The position numbers were made by a program, and so were the translations under genes. Below the pieces are notes generated by a model. That model was not told where the DNA came from, made no database searches, and saw only the letters and a program-made list of their open reading frames with translations. A stretch of DNA of 64,000 nt from [Bacteroides] pectinophilus (GTDB lineage: Bacteria; Bacillota; Clostridia; Lachnospirales; Lachnospiraceae): positions 1,441,001 to 1,505,000 of the forward strand of contig CP102260.1 of the NCBI GenBank assembly GCA_025146925.1, in the 5' to 3' direction. The number at the start of each line of letters is the position of its first letter. Position 1 is the stretch's first letter. Shown piece after piece: positions 1 to 9,063 of the stretch.

Positions 1-1
1 A

Positions 2-727
2 TATGCATTGAATGTGTTTGGACTTAATGTTACAGTTCCACACAAAAGCGCAGTTATAGAATGTCTTGCGGATATAGATCCGATTGCAGCAAGCATTGGT
101 GCAGTTAATACACTTGTGAGAACTGACAGAGGTTACAAAGGATATAATACAGATATACTCGGACTAAAAAGAGAACTTGAGGAAGCAGGTATTGCTCTTG
201 GCGGACGCAGGGTAATAATTCTTGGTGCCGGCGGTGCAGCAAGGGCGATAGCTTTTTTATGTGCAAAGGAGAACGCTTCCGCAATATACATACTCAACCG
301 CACTGTAAGTAAAGCAGAGAATATTGCCGCTTCCGTTAATGAATATTTTGAGGCTGATATTGCAAAAGCCATGGATATAGCAGATTATGCAGGACTTGAA
401 GGTGGGGGATATGTCTGTATACAGACGACAAGTGTCGGACTGTATCCTGACACAGACAAAGCACCTGTTGAAGATGAAGCATTTTACAAGAAGATAGATG
501 CTGCCGTAGATATTATATATAATCCTGCAGTGACAAAGTTCATGAAACTTGTGAAAGCTTCGGGAAAAGCCTCTGACGGCACTGATAAAAAGGCATATAA
601 CGGGCTTAAAATGCTGCTTTACCAGGGAGTCAGCGCATATGAACTCTGGAATAATGTACAGATAAGCACACAGCAGTCTGAGGAAGTCTATAAAGCTATG
701 TGCAGGGAGATGGGAATAGATGAATAA
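2..727 (+). CDS. aroE: Shikimate dehydrogenase AroE (5' partial)
   Basis: NADP-dependent reduction of 3-dehydroshikimate to shikimate in the aromatic amino acid pathway, cytoplasmic. The reading frame is open from the window edge, so the N-terminus (about 50 residues by family length) lies outside. The visible part begins just before the substrate motif NVTVPHK, whose lysine is catalytic. It also has the GYNTD motif with the catalytic aspartate and the nucleotide-binding loop GAGGAAR near visible residue 73. The TTG at position 8 is an internal codon, not a start. It overlaps aroK by 8 bases, showing translational coupling in an aroE-aroK-aroQ operon. Confidence 0.95.
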   Translation, partial: YALNVFGLNVTVPHKSAVIECLADIDPIAASIGAVNTLVRTDRGYKGYNTDILGLKRELEEAGIALGGRRVIILGAGGAARAIAFLCAKENASAIYILNRTVSKAENIAASVNEYFEADIAKAMDIADYAGLEGGGYVCIQTTSVGLYPDTDKAPVEDEAFYKKIDAAVDIIYNPAVTKFMKLVKASGKASDGTDKKAYNGLKMLLYQGVSAYELWNNVQISTQQSEEVYKAMCREMGIDE

Positions 728-1247
728 TAAGGGTAATATAGTTCTTATCGGATTCATGGGTGCAGGTAAGACTACGGTCGGAAGATGGATATCCCAGAAT
801 GTCAATATGAAGTATATTGATACGGACGACTATATTGAAGCCGGACAGAATATGACAATAAAAGACATATTTGCAAATTACGGAGAAGAGTTTTTCAGAG
901 ACCTTGAGACCAAAGCATTAGAGGAGCTTTGTGAGGGCTGCAGCCAGACTGTTATATCAGTCGGCGGCGGAATGCCTGTGCGTGATATTAACAGAAAACT
1001 TATGAAAAAGCTGGGAACTGTTGTATATCTAAAAGCTGCTGAGGAAGAACTTGCAAGAAGACTTGATGGAGATGACAAACGCCCGATGCTGGCAGGGCAG
1101 GATCTGCGCAAAAGGATCCACGAACTTATTATGCAGCGGGAGGACGCTTATCTTGATGCTTCAGACGTTGTTATTAACACGATGGGCATGAGCATGAATG
1201 GCATATATAATGCAATAGAAGATTACATTAATGACGGAGGCAGATAA
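720..1247 (+). CDS. aroK: Shikimate kinase AroK
   Basis: Phosphorylates shikimate to shikimate-3-phosphate with ATP. The 175-residue length is normal for the family. Walker A is GFMGAGKT at residues 11-18, the substrate/Mg aspartates are in DTDDY near residue 35, the shikimate-binding GGG is near residue 81, and the lid arginine region is DGDDKRP. The ATG lies inside the end of aroE, and the stop overlaps the aroQ start by one base (TAATG), so the three genes are one tightly coupled unit. Confidence 0.95.
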   Translation: MNNKGNIVLIGFMGAGKTTVGRWISQNVNMKYIDTDDYIEAGQNMTIKDIFANYGEEFFRDLETKALEELCEGCSQTVISVGGGMPVRDINRKLMKKLGTVVYLKAAEEELARRLDGDDKRPMLAGQDLRKRIHELIMQREDAYLDASDVVINTMGMSMNGIYNAIEDYINDGGR

Positions 1248-1681
1248 TGAAGATACTGGTTATAAACGGACCTAATATTAATTTCCTTGGCATAAGAGAA
1301 AAAGGAATATATGGGACTAAGGATTATAATGCACTTGTAGATATGATTAATGATAAGGCGAAGGAACTCGGAGTTGATGTTGAAGTATTCCAGAGCAACG
1401 GTGAGGGCCCTGTGATTGACAGAATACAGCAGGCATATCTTGATAAAGTTGATGGAATCATAATTAATCCGGGTGCTTATACGCATTACAGCTATGCAAT
1501 ACGTGATGCTCTTGCATCAGTAGAGGATATACCTAAGATTGAGGTACATATTTCCAATGTGCATAAAAGAGAAGAATTCCGGCATGTATCTGTTACTGCA
1601 CCATCATGTACAGGACAGGTTGTAGGACTTGGACTTAACGGATATCTGCTCGCAATGGAGGCGATTGTAAATGGACTTTAA
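1247..1681 (+). CDS. aroQ: Type II 3-dehydroquinate dehydratase AroQ
   Basis: Converts 3-dehydroquinate to 3-dehydroshikimate by the type II (trans) mechanism. It has the signature INGPNINFLG at the N-terminus followed by the catalytic tyrosine in GIYG, the INPGAYTHYS segment and the catalytic histidine in VHISNVH near residue 101. The 144-residue length is typical. It overlaps aroK by 1 base and the next gene by 11 bases, so it belongs to the same transcript. Confidence 0.95.
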   Translation: MKILVINGPNINFLGIREKGIYGTKDYNALVDMINDKAKELGVDVEVFQSNGEGPVIDRIQQAYLDKVDGIIINPGAYTHYSYAIRDALASVEDIPKIEVHISNVHKREEFRHVSVTAPSCTGQVVGLGLNGYLLAMEAIVNGL

Positions 1682-2843
1682 ATTTTCAGATAAGGCGCTG
1701 AGTTTCAGACCGAATATATTTAACATACTTAATGATAAAAAGAACGAGCTGCTTGATGCAGGACGCAAGGTATATAATTTCTCAGTCGGAACGCCTGATT
1801 TTAAGCCTGATGAACATGTTATGAAGGCTGTGAGTGAGGCAGCCCTTAATGCGGATAATTACAAATATTCACTTGTTGATACAGATGAGATGCTTGATGC
1901 TGTTGTTGGCTGGTATGGCCGCAGATATGGTGTAGAGCTTAAGCATGATGAGATAATGAGCGTTGCCGGTACCCAGGAAGGTATGGGCCATATTGCTCTT
2001 ACTATGTGTAATGAGGGAGATATAGTCCTTGTCCCGAATCCGGGATACCCTATATTCGAGGTGGGACCATATCTTAACGGCGCGAAGATAGTTCATTATG
2101 ATCTTCATAAAGATAACGGATATCTGCCTGACCTGAATGCAATTGATGGCAGGATAGCAGATAAAGCAAAGATGATGGTAGTATCATACCCGCTTAATCC
2201 TGTCTGCAAATGTGCACCCAAAAGCTTTTATGAGGAGCTTGTAACATTTGCCAAGGCTCACGACCTGCTTATTGTTAATGATAATGCATATTCTGAGATT
2301 GTATATGATGGACGTGAAGGATTTTCTTTTCTGTCTATTCCGGGAGCGAAGGATGTCGGAGTTGAATTCAATTCTCTTTCAAAGACATATAATCTTACAG
2401 GACTTAGAATATCATATCTTATAGGCAATTCTGAGATAATTAAAAAATACCGCACGATACGTTCACAGTATGATTATGGAATGAGCTATCTTGCACAGAA
2501 AGCGGCTGTTGAAGCTCTTAACGGGCCGCAGGACAGCGTGTATGAGAACCGCAGAAGATATCAGGAGAGAAGAGATGCACTGTGCGGCGGTCTGCGCTCT
2601 ATAGGCTGGAATGTACCTGATTCGGAGGGAACAATGTTTGTATGGGCTCCTCTTCCGGCAGGTTATACAGACTCAGAGAAGTTCTGCATGGACTTTCTTG
2701 AGAATACAGGTATAATATGCACACCGGGCAGTTCGTTTGGAAGCCTTGGAGAAGGACATGTGAGATTCGCACTTGTACATCCGGTTGATGTTATTAACGA
2801 AGCCGTTGGTGTTGCCGGACAGTGGTTGACAACGAAGCAGTGA
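1671..2843 (+). CDS. Class I/II PLP aminotransferase
   Basis: Fold-type I aminotransferase of 390 residues, related to LL-diaminopimelate/aspartate/alanine aminotransferases. The PLP lysine is in SLSKTYNLTGLR near residue 235, and the cofactor-binding segments VPNPGYPIFEVGPY and NDNAYSE are present. The usual YPNNPT motif reads YPLNPV here. It starts inside aroQ (11-base overlap), so co-transcription with the aro genes suggests transamination of an aromatic precursor (prephenate, phenylpyruvate or hydroxyphenylpyruvate). That substrate is inferred from context, and a DapL- or AlaT-type role cannot be excluded. Confidence 0.8.
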   Translation: MDFKFSDKALSFRPNIFNILNDKKNELLDAGRKVYNFSVGTPDFKPDEHVMKAVSEAALNADNYKYSLVDTDEMLDAVVGWYGRRYGVELKHDEIMSVAGTQEGMGHIALTMCNEGDIVLVPNPGYPIFEVGPYLNGAKIVHYDLHKDNGYLPDLNAIDGRIADKAKMMVVSYPLNPVCKCAPKSFYEELVTFAKAHDLLIVNDNAYSEIVYDGREGFSFLSIPGAKDVGVEFNSLSKTYNLTGLRISYLIGNSEIIKKYRTIRSQYDYGMSYLAQKAAVEALNGPQDSVYENRRRYQERRDALCGGLRSIGWNVPDSEGTMFVWAPLPAGYTDSEKFCMDFLENTGIICTPGSSFGSLGEGHVRFALVHPVDVINEAVGVAGQWLTTKQ

Positions 2844-2908
2844 TGTGTTAATGTAATTAAGCATTGCAATGTATAATTAATTTAATATTGAAGATGAAGT
2901 TTACTCCA

Positions 2909-3054
2909 CCTTCAGGGCAAAGTGAGAATCTGTTAATATTACGGAATGAACGGCAGATTCAATTCTTGACCGGCGGTATAGTCCGCGAACCTCGTATAAG
3001 AGGCCGATTGGGTTTGACTCCCAAACCGACAGTATAGTCTGGATGAAAGAAGTG
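2909..3054 (+). promoter_or_regulatory. FMN riboswitch (RFN element)
   Basis: The aptamer shows the conserved blocks in order: TTCAGGGCAAAGTGAGAATC (2911 on), GACCGGCGGTATAGTCCGCGA, ACCGACAGTATAGTCTGGAT and GAAAGAAG at the end. A plausible promoter precedes it (TTAATG, 18 bases, TATAAT at 2872-2877). It is followed by an intrinsic terminator (3082-3141) and then ribU, so FMN binding should switch off riboflavin uptake by premature termination. Confidence 0.95.
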
Positions 3055-3081
3055 TAGGCTCAGGCTGCATTTTGCAGATAT

Positions 3082-3141
3082 GCCCTGTAACAGGTGTAAT
3101 ATATGTCGGCTAAGACATATTACCGGTTACAGGGCTTTTTT
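3082..3141 (+). terminator. Riboswitch-controlled terminator upstream of ribU
   Basis: The long stem GCCCTGTAAC...GTTACAGGGC encloses an inner TAATATATGTC / GACATATTA helix and is followed by TTTTTTGT. It sits between the FMN aptamer and the ribU start, the position of the expression platform. The 355 bases between the aminotransferase and ribU are occupied by promoter, aptamer and this terminator. Confidence 0.9.
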
Positions 3142-3198
3142 GTAAAGTTGTGCCGGATGCCTGCATGCCGCACAGCGCGGCGGAAAGGAGAGTCTGAT

Positions 3199-3951
3199 AT
3201 GACAGATTATGGTAAGCTGCTTGAAGCAGTAAAGAGTAATGTCACATTTATACTTGTGTCAATACTTATAGTAGTATGTGTTTATTTTATCGCAAAGGGA
3301 CTGGAGAAATTAATTGAAGCAAAGTGCGGAATGCATTTTAATTCAGAAAAGACCAAGGTTAACAGACTTGTAGTAATTGCCATGTTTTCGGCAATCTCTG
3401 CGATACTTATGTTTTTTGAATTCCCACTGTGGTTTGCTCCGGCATTTTATGAGCTTGATTTCAGTGAAGTGCCTGCGCTTGTAGGCGCATTTATGTTCGG
3501 CCCTACAGCAGGGGTTGCCATAGAAGGACTTAAGGTTCTTATAAAGATTGCACTTAAGGGTACAACAACAATGTTCGTGGGAGATCTTGCCAACTTTATT
3601 GTAGGATGTGCGATGGTTGTACCGGCATCAGCTTTTTACTTTACAAAAAAAACAAGGAAATCAGCACTTATCGGACTCATAACAGGCGGACTTTGTATGG
3701 TTATTGCCGGAAGTCTCATGAATGGATTCTATCTTCTTCCAAAATTTGCCGAGCTTTATGGAATGCCTATAGAAGCGCTTGTTGCGATGGGAACAAAAGT
3801 TAATGCATCAATCAACAGTGTATTTACGCTTGTTGCGCTGGCAGTTGTTCCGTTCAATATACTTAAGTCGATTGTTGTAGGCGCAATAACGCTTATTCTT
3901 TACAAATATATCAGCAACCTTATAAAAGGCCAGCATGCCGTGAATAAATAG
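3199..3951 (+). CDS. ribU: Riboflavin ECF transporter S component RibU
   Basis: Integral membrane substrate-binding subunit of an energy-coupling-factor transporter for riboflavin. The chosen ATG at 3199 follows AAAGGAG and gives 250 residues. The frame is open upstream to an ATG at 3103, but that codon is inside the terminator hairpin and lacks a ribosome site. A hydrophobic N-terminal segment (about residues 14-34) precedes the ECF-S core, which starts near VNRLVVIAMFSAISAILMF and has several further hydrophobic helices. The extra N-terminal helix makes it longer than a minimal RibU (about 190). Control by the FMN riboswitch supports the substrate assignment. Confidence 0.9.
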   Translation: MTDYGKLLEAVKSNVTFILVSILIVVCVYFIAKGLEKLIEAKCGMHFNSEKTKVNRLVVIAMFSAISAILMFFEFPLWFAPAFYELDFSEVPALVGAFMFGPTAGVAIEGLKVLIKIALKGTTTMFVGDLANFIVGCAMVVPASAFYFTKKTRKSALIGLITGGLCMVIAGSLMNGFYLLPKFAELYGMPIEALVAMGTKVNASINSVFTLVALAVVPFNILKSIVVGAITLILYKYISNLIKGQHAVNK

Positions 3952-4000
3952 TCATAATATGGTCATAATACCTCTATGAATAAAAATGGAGGACATGACA

Positions 4001-4279
4001 ATGAAAAAGATGATAATTATTACATTGGCTGCTGTTGTGGCGGCTGCATCACTTGTTGCATGCGGGAATACCAATGCAACGGGTAATAACGGCACTACCC
4101 GGGGCAATAATGGGAGTACCTCAGGCAATAACAATCCGATTGAAGAGATTGTTACCGGCGCATTTGACGGAGTCGGTGAAGCAGCTAGCGGCATCGGCAA
4201 CGGCATCAGTAAGGCAGCTGGTGGTATTAATGACATGTTTGATGACAATCATACGAATGATAGCACAGCAACACGATAA
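4001..4279 (+). CDS. Small Asn/Gly-rich lipoprotein
   Basis: The product is 92 residues. A lysine start (MKKM), a hydrophobic stretch and the lipobox LVAC near residues 18-21 indicate a lipid-anchored extracytoplasmic protein. Then follows a low-complexity linker with repeated TxGNNGxT units and a Gly/Ala-rich segment (GVGEAASGIGNGISKAAGGI) that could form an amphipathic helix. The start at 4001 is preceded by GGAGGA with 7-base spacing; an in-frame ATG at 3995 is too close. Similar small Gly-rich lipoproteins are common in Clostridia, but no function is known to me. A terminator follows, so it is probably monocistronic. Confidence 0.7.
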   Translation: MKKMIIITLAAVVAAASLVACGNTNATGNNGTTRGNNGSTSGNNNPIEEIVTGAFDGVGEAASGIGNGISKAAGGINDMFDDNHTNDSTATR

Positions 4280-4344
4280 TACTTTTTGATAAAGACTGTC
4301 AGAATAATTCAACTGTCAGAACCGATTAACTTTAAAAAGAATGA

Positions 4345-4376
4345 GGACTGCCATATGTATGCGGCGGTCCTTTTTA
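4345..4376 (+). terminator. Intrinsic terminator after the small lipoprotein gene
   Basis: The stem GGACTGCC / GGCGGTCC (one wobble) has an ATATGTATGC loop and is followed by TTTTTATTT. Confidence 0.85.
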
Positions 4377-4416
4377 TTTGTGCAGATTGCCGCGATATAT
4401 TTGTAATGTCATTGAT

Positions 4417-4445
4417 TTGACGCATTAATTGGAGTGTGATAACAT
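4417..4445 (+). promoter_or_regulatory. Predicted sigma-A promoter of nadE
   Basis: TTGACG, a 17-base spacer, then TAACAT, upstream of the nadE ribosome site. This is a sequence match only. Confidence 0.5.
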
Positions 4446-4481
4446 CATATTTATATCAATTATGAATTGGAGATTATATAC

Positions 4482-6404
4482 ATGAAAGACGGATATGTAA
4501 GAGTAGAAGTTGTAACGCCGGATATAAAAGTTGCTGACTGCATTTTCAATACCGAACAGATATGCAGCCGGATAGACAAGGCATATGATGCGCAGGTTTC
4601 GGTAATCGTTTTTCCGGAGATGTGCATAACGGGATATACATGCAATGACCTGTTTCTGCAGGATACACTGCTCAGTGATGCGCAGAAGTCGCTTGCTACG
4701 ATAACAGAATATACCAAAGGTAAAAACATGTTAACTGTTGTCGGGCTCCCGTTTGAATATTGTAATAAGCTATACAATGTCGCGGCAGTTATTAAGGATG
4801 GTGTAATTCTCGGACTTGTACCCAAAAAATATATTCCTAATTATAACGAATTCTATGAAAGACGTCAGTTTACAGAGGGCTTTGACAAGGCTGTAAAGGT
4901 ATGTGTTGCGGGACAGCAGACATATATGGGAAGCAGGATTCTTTTCAGATGCTCTGATTTTGAAAAGCTCGTTGTCGGTGTCGAGATATGCGAAGATTTA
5001 TGGACACCGCTGCCTCCAAGTGTAAGTCATGCCATGAATGGGGCAACTCTGATAGTTAATCCGTCTGCAAGTAACGAGACTGTTGGCAAAGAAGATTACA
5101 GAAGGAGTCTTGTAACCGGTCAGTCGGCGAGACTTGTGTGCGCATATGCCTATGCCTCGTCAGGAGATGGTGAGTCAACTCAGGATATTGTATTTGGCGG
5201 ACATGATATAATTGCGGAGAATGGAACACTTCTTGCAGAAACATCGCTTTTTGCTAATAACAGTGTAATAAATGATATCGATTTTGACAGACTTAATTCT
5301 GAACGCCGCAGGATGAGTACATTTACATCGGCAACCGATAATGACGAGTACACCGTTGTGGACTTCAGTCTTGCAGGAACAGAGTATACAAGCCTTGTGA
5401 GATTTATAGATCCGCATCCGTTCGTGCCTGAGAATGAGGCAACACGCAATAAAAGATGCGAGGCAATTCTTTCAATTCAGGCAATGGGGCTTAAGAAGCG
5501 TCTTGCACATATCGGCTGTAAGAATGTAGTTATAGGAATATCCGGAGGACTTGACTCGACACTTGCTCTGCTTGTTGCTGTCAGGGCATATGGATTGCTG
5601 GGACTTGATATGTCAGGAATACATGCAGTGACAATGCCGGGCTTTGGAACTACCGACAGGACATATGATAATGCCGTTAAGATGATAAAGAGTCTTGGCT
5701 GTACCTTCCACGAAATCAGCATACGTGAATCTGTGACAAGGCATTTTGAAGACATAGGACATGATATTAATGTCCATGATGTTACTTATGAGAATGGACA
5801 GGCAAGAGAGAGAACACAGATTCTTATGGATATTGCCAATAAAGTTAACGGTATTGTAATCGGAACAGGTGATATGTCAGAGCTTGCACTTGGATGGGCA
5901 ACATATAATGGTGACCATATGTCAATGTATGGAGTTAATGCCTCAGTGCCTAAGACGCTTGTAAGACATCTTGTCAGATATTATGCAGAGGTGCTGGCTG
6001 ACAGTACGCTTGCAAAAGTGCTTTATGATGTACTTGATACTCCTGTAAGCCCGGAGCTTCTGCCACCTGATGAGAACGGACAGATAGAGCAGAAGACAGA
6101 GGATCTCGTAGGTCCATATGAACTTCATGATTTCTTTATGTATTATATATTGAGATTCGGCATACATCCTGCCAAGCTGTATCGTATAGCATGTGCAGCA
6201 TTCAGGCCGGATTACAGCGAGGAGACAATACTGAAATGGCTTAAAACATTTTACAGAAGATTCTTTGCACAGCATTTTAAGAGGTCATGCCTTCCTGACG
6301 GACCAAAGGTCGGAACAGTCGCAGTTTCTCCGCGCGGTGATTTGAGAATGCCTAGTGATGCCTGCGCAAGAATATGGCTTAAAGAGCTTGATGAGCTTGG
6401 GTAG
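4482..6404 (+). CDS. nadE: Glutamine-dependent NAD(+) synthetase NadE
   Basis: Last step of NAD synthesis: amidation of deamido-NAD using glutamine-derived ammonia. The ATG at 4482 follows TTGGAG with about 9 bases spacing; a TTG at 4467 would be the ribosome site itself. The 640-residue protein has an N-terminal nitrilase-type glutaminase with Glu46 (VFPEMCITGY), a lysine in VPKKYIPNY near 112 and the nucleophilic cysteine in GVEICEDLW near 171. The C-terminal synthetase has the PP-loop GISGGLDST. The two-domain form fits a cell using glutamine as nitrogen donor. It is flanked by terminators, so it stands alone. Confidence 0.95.
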   Translation: MKDGYVRVEVVTPDIKVADCIFNTEQICSRIDKAYDAQVSVIVFPEMCITGYTCNDLFLQDTLLSDAQKSLATITEYTKGKNMLTVVGLPFEYCNKLYNVAAVIKDGVILGLVPKKYIPNYNEFYERRQFTEGFDKAVKVCVAGQQTYMGSRILFRCSDFEKLVVGVEICEDLWTPLPPSVSHAMNGATLIVNPSASNETVGKEDYRRSLVTGQSARLVCAYAYASSGDGESTQDIVFGGHDIIAENGTLLAETSLFANNSVINDIDFDRLNSERRRMSTFTSATDNDEYTVVDFSLAGTEYTSLVRFIDPHPFVPENEATRNKRCEAILSIQAMGLKKRLAHIGCKNVVIGISGGLDSTLALLVAVRAYGLLGLDMSGIHAVTMPGFGTTDRTYDNAVKMIKSLGCTFHEISIRESVTRHFEDIGHDINVHDVTYENGQARERTQILMDIANKVNGIVIGTGDMSELALGWATYNGDHMSMYGVNASVPKTLVRHLVRYYAEVLADSTLAKVLYDVLDTPVSPELLPPDENGQIEQKTEDLVGPYELHDFFMYYILRFGIHPAKLYRIACAAFRPDYSEETILKWLKTFYRRFFAQHFKRSCLPDGPKVGTVAVSPRGDLRMPSDACARIWLKELDELG

Positions 6405-6445
6405 ATTATCAATGCATGCTTAATGCTGCCGGAATATAATATAAA

Positions 6446-6510
6446 GCCCTGCACTCGATAGATTCACCAAAATCTTACTCTTTGGGAACCTATGGAACAC
6501 AGGGCTTTTG
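6446..6510. terminator. Probable bidirectional terminator between nadE and the AMP-ligase
   Basis: AAAGCCCTG and CAGGGCTTTT form the outer stem, with A-run and T-run on either side so that it could serve both converging genes. The 48-base interior is unusually long and contains an imperfect inner hairpin (TTCACCAAA with TTTGGGAA). Confidence 0.5.
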
Positions 6511-6554
6511 TAATGTATGTTTGTGATGAACTATTACAGCATTGTCAGTATATA

Positions 6555-7952
6555 TCAGTCCCGGCTTGAAGACTCTTTTGCAAGTGCCCATCTGTCAAGA
6601 TGTCCATACCTGTCTCGTGGAAGCGGTGCATTGACAATTATATAATGATTGATATGGCGCGAGACACACTTGGTCTTATTGTAAGAATCGACCATACGTT
6701 GAGCCTGCTCATCACCGAACTTCTCATCGGTTGTTGATATCCAGATTGTACATGAACCGTGAAGAATTCCGATTGCAGATTCATCAATTGAATCATTGGC
6801 ATTGAAAAATTCTTCAACCTCAAGGCAGTTAATCTTTTCACCGTTAGGAAGTGCAAGAATATTCTTCTTACTTCCGGTTATGATAAGATGACCTTCATCG
6901 TCAAGATAGCCGAGGTCTCCTGAATGGAGGAACCCATTGGAGATGACTTCTTTGGTCTGCGCCTCGTCATTATCGTAGCACTGCATTATTCCTGCACTCT
7001 TGATGAAAATCTCATCATCGTCCGCAATAGATATTGTAATCCCGTCATATGGTACAAGCTTATGGCCTGTTGCTTTGGATGATACGGCAATTCCGCCTGA
7101 AGCGGCTGTGAGACCGTATACTGAATATACGTTATATCCATCGTCTTCAAGTTCACTGATTATCCTGTCGGAACATTTGCTCTCACCTACAATTATAGTC
7201 TTAAGTTCCGCGTTCATGGAGTTGAAGCGTATATATCCTTCAAGGAGAGCAGGAAATACCGGGAGAATTGAAGGATTATAATAAATTGTGTCAAAGCTGA
7301 TGTGCTTAATTCCACGGCTTATGCATACACATGCACCGCATGAGAGCGGCCAGAGTATACTGTATATAAGACCGAATACATGGTTCGGAGGAAGTACTGA
7401 GAGCACTCTGTCAGAACTTGAGCAGGCAATCTTCGATGATACAAGTGAAGTGCTGAAATTAAGATTAGCTGATGTAAGAACAACTGCTTTGGCTAATTCA
7501 CTTGTTCCTGATGTGAAGAACAGGATATTACCTTCACTTACAGAGGCATCAAAATCAGATTCGTCACAATTCTCTTCATCATGTGATACATTCTCAATTG
7601 TTAAGCCGTCAGAATCTGCAAGTATATACTGCATAGTGTATGAAAGTATATAGTCCGGTCTGACTTTGTCAAGAAGAATGTGTCTCTCGGCACTTGCCAG
7701 AAACGAATCAAGAAGCACAACATCTTTGCCTGCCATTATCGCTCCGAAAAAATTGACAATCCAGCGGTACGATGCGGGACCTATGAGAGCTATCCGCTTC
7801 CTGTCAAATTGTCTGAAATAGATTGCTTTTTTGCAGCAGTCCCTGAAAAGTCCGGCATAAGTAATAGCATATGTATCATACAGGATGGCGGTGCTGTCCG
7901 GGTATGATTCAGCACTTTTCTTAAGCAGACTGTAAAATGTATTCTCTGACAT
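6555..7952 (-). CDS. AMP-dependent synthetase/ligase, short and atypical
   Basis: ANL-superfamily acyl or aryl acid adenylating enzyme of 465 residues, shorter than typical acyl-CoA synthetases (500-650). The phosphate loop reads [16 protein letters not shown] (family: YTSGTTGxPKG), the adenylate region includes YGLTAASG, and the hinge motif is [22 protein letters not shown]. The C-terminal A10 motif, usually PxTxxGKxxR with the catalytic lysine, reads [11 protein letters not shown], with histidine where the lysine belongs. The start follows GGAGAT at 8-base spacing. It is transcribed alone, divergent from ireB. The substrate cannot be told; it may be a thioesterification-only or degenerate ligase. 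Confidence 0.75.
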   Translation of the reverse strand: MSENTFYSLLKKSAESYPDSTAILYDTYAITYAGLFRDCCKKAIYFRQFDRKRIALIGPASYRWIVNFFGAIMAGKDVVLLDSFLASAERHILLDKVRPDYILSYTMQYILADSDGLTIENVSHDEENCDESDFDASVSEGNILFFTSGTSELAKAVVLTSANLNFSTSLVSSKIACSSSDRVLSVLPPNHVFGLIYSILWPLSCGACVCISRGIKHISFDTIYYNPSILPVFPALLEGYIRFNSMNAELKTIIVGESKCSDRIISELEDDGYNVYSVYGLTAASGGIAVSSKATGHKLVPYDGITISIADDDEIFIKSAGIMQCYDNDEAQTKEVISNGFLHSGDLGYLDDEGHLIITGSKKNILALPNGEKINCLEVEEFFNANDSIDESAIGILHGSCTIWISTTDEKFGDEQAQRMVDSYNKTKCVSRHINHYIIVNAPLPRDRYGHLDRWALAKESSSRD

Positions 7953-8018
7953 GATATTGAATCTCCAAACATTATTGCTTAATTATATTGCATATAATAG
8001 CAGAAAAAGTTGCAAAAT

Positions 8019-8063
8019 ACAAATATATTTGTGCTTGTATTTTTTGTATATTTATATTAGAAT
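8019..8063 (+). promoter_or_regulatory. Predicted ireB promoter with an upstream palindrome
   Basis: TTGTAT (8035-8040), a 17-base spacer and TAGAAT (8058-8063) form a good sigma-A promoter. Immediately upstream lies the perfect 14-bp palindrome ACAAATATATTTGT (8019-8032), in the space shared with the divergent AMP-ligase gene, so it could be an operator for either gene. Confidence 0.5.
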
Positions 8064-8097
8064 ACATAGTGAGTTTAAGAGAAGGAACGTGATAGAT

Positions 8098-8355
8098 ATG
8101 TTAGATAACAATACCAGATTTTTTAAGACACAGCCTGACAAGACTATTTCTGTTGAGGAGATTCTTGAGCAGGTATATCTTGCACTTAAGGAGAAGGGAT
8201 ATAATCCGGTTAATCAGATCGTCGGATATATTATGTCAGGTGACCCGACATACATAACAAGTCATAACAACGCAAGAAGCCTTATTATGAAGGTTGAGAG
8301 AGATGAACTTGTGGAAGAAGTTATCCGTTATTTTATAGAAGGTAAGGGATTATAA
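8098..8355 (+). CDS. IreB / UPF0297 family regulatory protein
   Basis: The 85-residue protein is highly conserved in Firmicutes (YrzL in Bacillus, IreB in Enterococcus). IreB is a small phosphoprotein substrate of the PASTA kinase IreK and affects cephalosporin tolerance. The family start MLDNNTRFF, the central [29 protein letters not shown] and [16 protein letters not shown] are all present. The ATG at 8098 was chosen over the upstream open frame because it matches family length. It is first in the conserved cluster ireB-ruvX-yrzB. The kinase link is known only from relatives. Confidence 0.9.
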   Translation: MLDNNTRFFKTQPDKTISVEEILEQVYLALKEKGYNPVNQIVGYIMSGDPTYITSHNNARSLIMKVERDELVEEVIRYFIEGKGL

Positions 8356-8361
8356 TTACAC

Positions 8362-8781
8362 ATGCGTATTCTTGGACTTGATTATGGAACTAAGACAGTC
8401 GGTGTGGCGGTTACGGATCCTTTGGGAATGACAGTACAGCCGCTTGAGACGATTACCAGAGATTCGGACAGTAAGATACGTCCTACACTTCGAAGAATAG
8501 AAGAGATTATTAAAGAACTGGATGTAGAGCAGATTGTTCTTGGACTACCGCTTAACATGGATGGCACGGAAGGAGAACGTGCAGCGTGTTCGAGGGAGTT
8601 TGGCGATATGCTTGAGAGAAGGACAGGACTTCAGGTTGTTATGACTGACGAGAGACTTACAACTGTAGAAGCAGAAGAGATACTGGAAACATGCAAAGTT
8701 GCGAGAAAAGATTATAAGAAGTATGTTGACAGTGTTGCAGCTGTTCTTATTTTGGAAGATTATGTGAGGAATTGTTGTTAA
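8362..8781 (+). CDS. ruvX: YqgF/RuvX family nuclease
   Basis: RNase H-fold nuclease proposed to mature the 5' end of pre-16S rRNA (YqgF), also annotated as a Holliday junction resolvase-like protein. The 139 residues start with the motif GLDYGTKTVGVA (metal-binding Asp near residue 6). They include VLGLPLNMDGTEG and the DERLTT motif near residue 95, and end with DSVAAVLILEDY, which carries the last acidic residue. Only 6 bases separate it from ireB, and its stop overlaps the yrzB start. Confidence 0.92.
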   Translation: MRILGLDYGTKTVGVAVTDPLGMTVQPLETITRDSDSKIRPTLRRIEEIIKELDVEQIVLGLPLNMDGTEGERAACSREFGDMLERRTGLQVVMTDERLTTVEAEEILETCKVARKDYKKYVDSVAAVLILEDYVRNCC

Positions 8782-9044
8782 TGGAGAAGATTACGTGCTT
8801 GACCGACAATAATGAGCCGGTTGTTTTTTTTGTATTGGAACAAACCAGAATTAATGGTAAGAATTATCTGTTGGTTACAGATGTTGAAGATGAGAATGTG
8901 GATGCAGATGCATACATACTTAAGGATGAATCACAGGATTCTGATTCTGAGGCATCTTATGTCATCGTAGACGATGATGATGAACTCGAATATGTTTCTC
9001 AGATATTTGCAGAGCTTCTGGATGATGTGGATATAGAGAAGTAG
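8781..9044 (+). CDS. DUF1292 / UPF0473 (YrzB) family protein
   Basis: Small acidic protein of 87 residues of unknown function, strictly linked with ireB and ruvX in Firmicutes. The domain reads as a beta-rich segment (EPVVFFVLEQTRINGKNYLLV) followed by an Asp/Glu-rich C-terminus (VDDDDELE). The ATG at 8781 shares one base with the ruvX stop (TAATG), indicating translational coupling. Confidence 0.88.
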   Translation: MEKITCLTDNNEPVVFFVLEQTRINGKNYLLVTDVEDENVDADAYILKDESQDSDSEASYVIVDDDDELEYVSQIFAELLDDVDIEK

Positions 9045-9063
9045 ATTTAATAATATTATATTG

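Noticed and set aside
3103-3198. ATG at 3103 as an earlier ribU start
   Set aside because: The codon lies inside the riboswitch terminator hairpin and has no ribosome site; ATG 3199 follows AAAGGAG.
4467-4481. TTG at 4467 as the nadE start
   Set aside because: TTGGAG there serves as the ribosome site for ATG 4482.
7000-7653. Two plus-strand open frames inside the AMP-ligase gene
   Set aside because: Shadows of the minus-strand gene, with no start signals or recognisable product.
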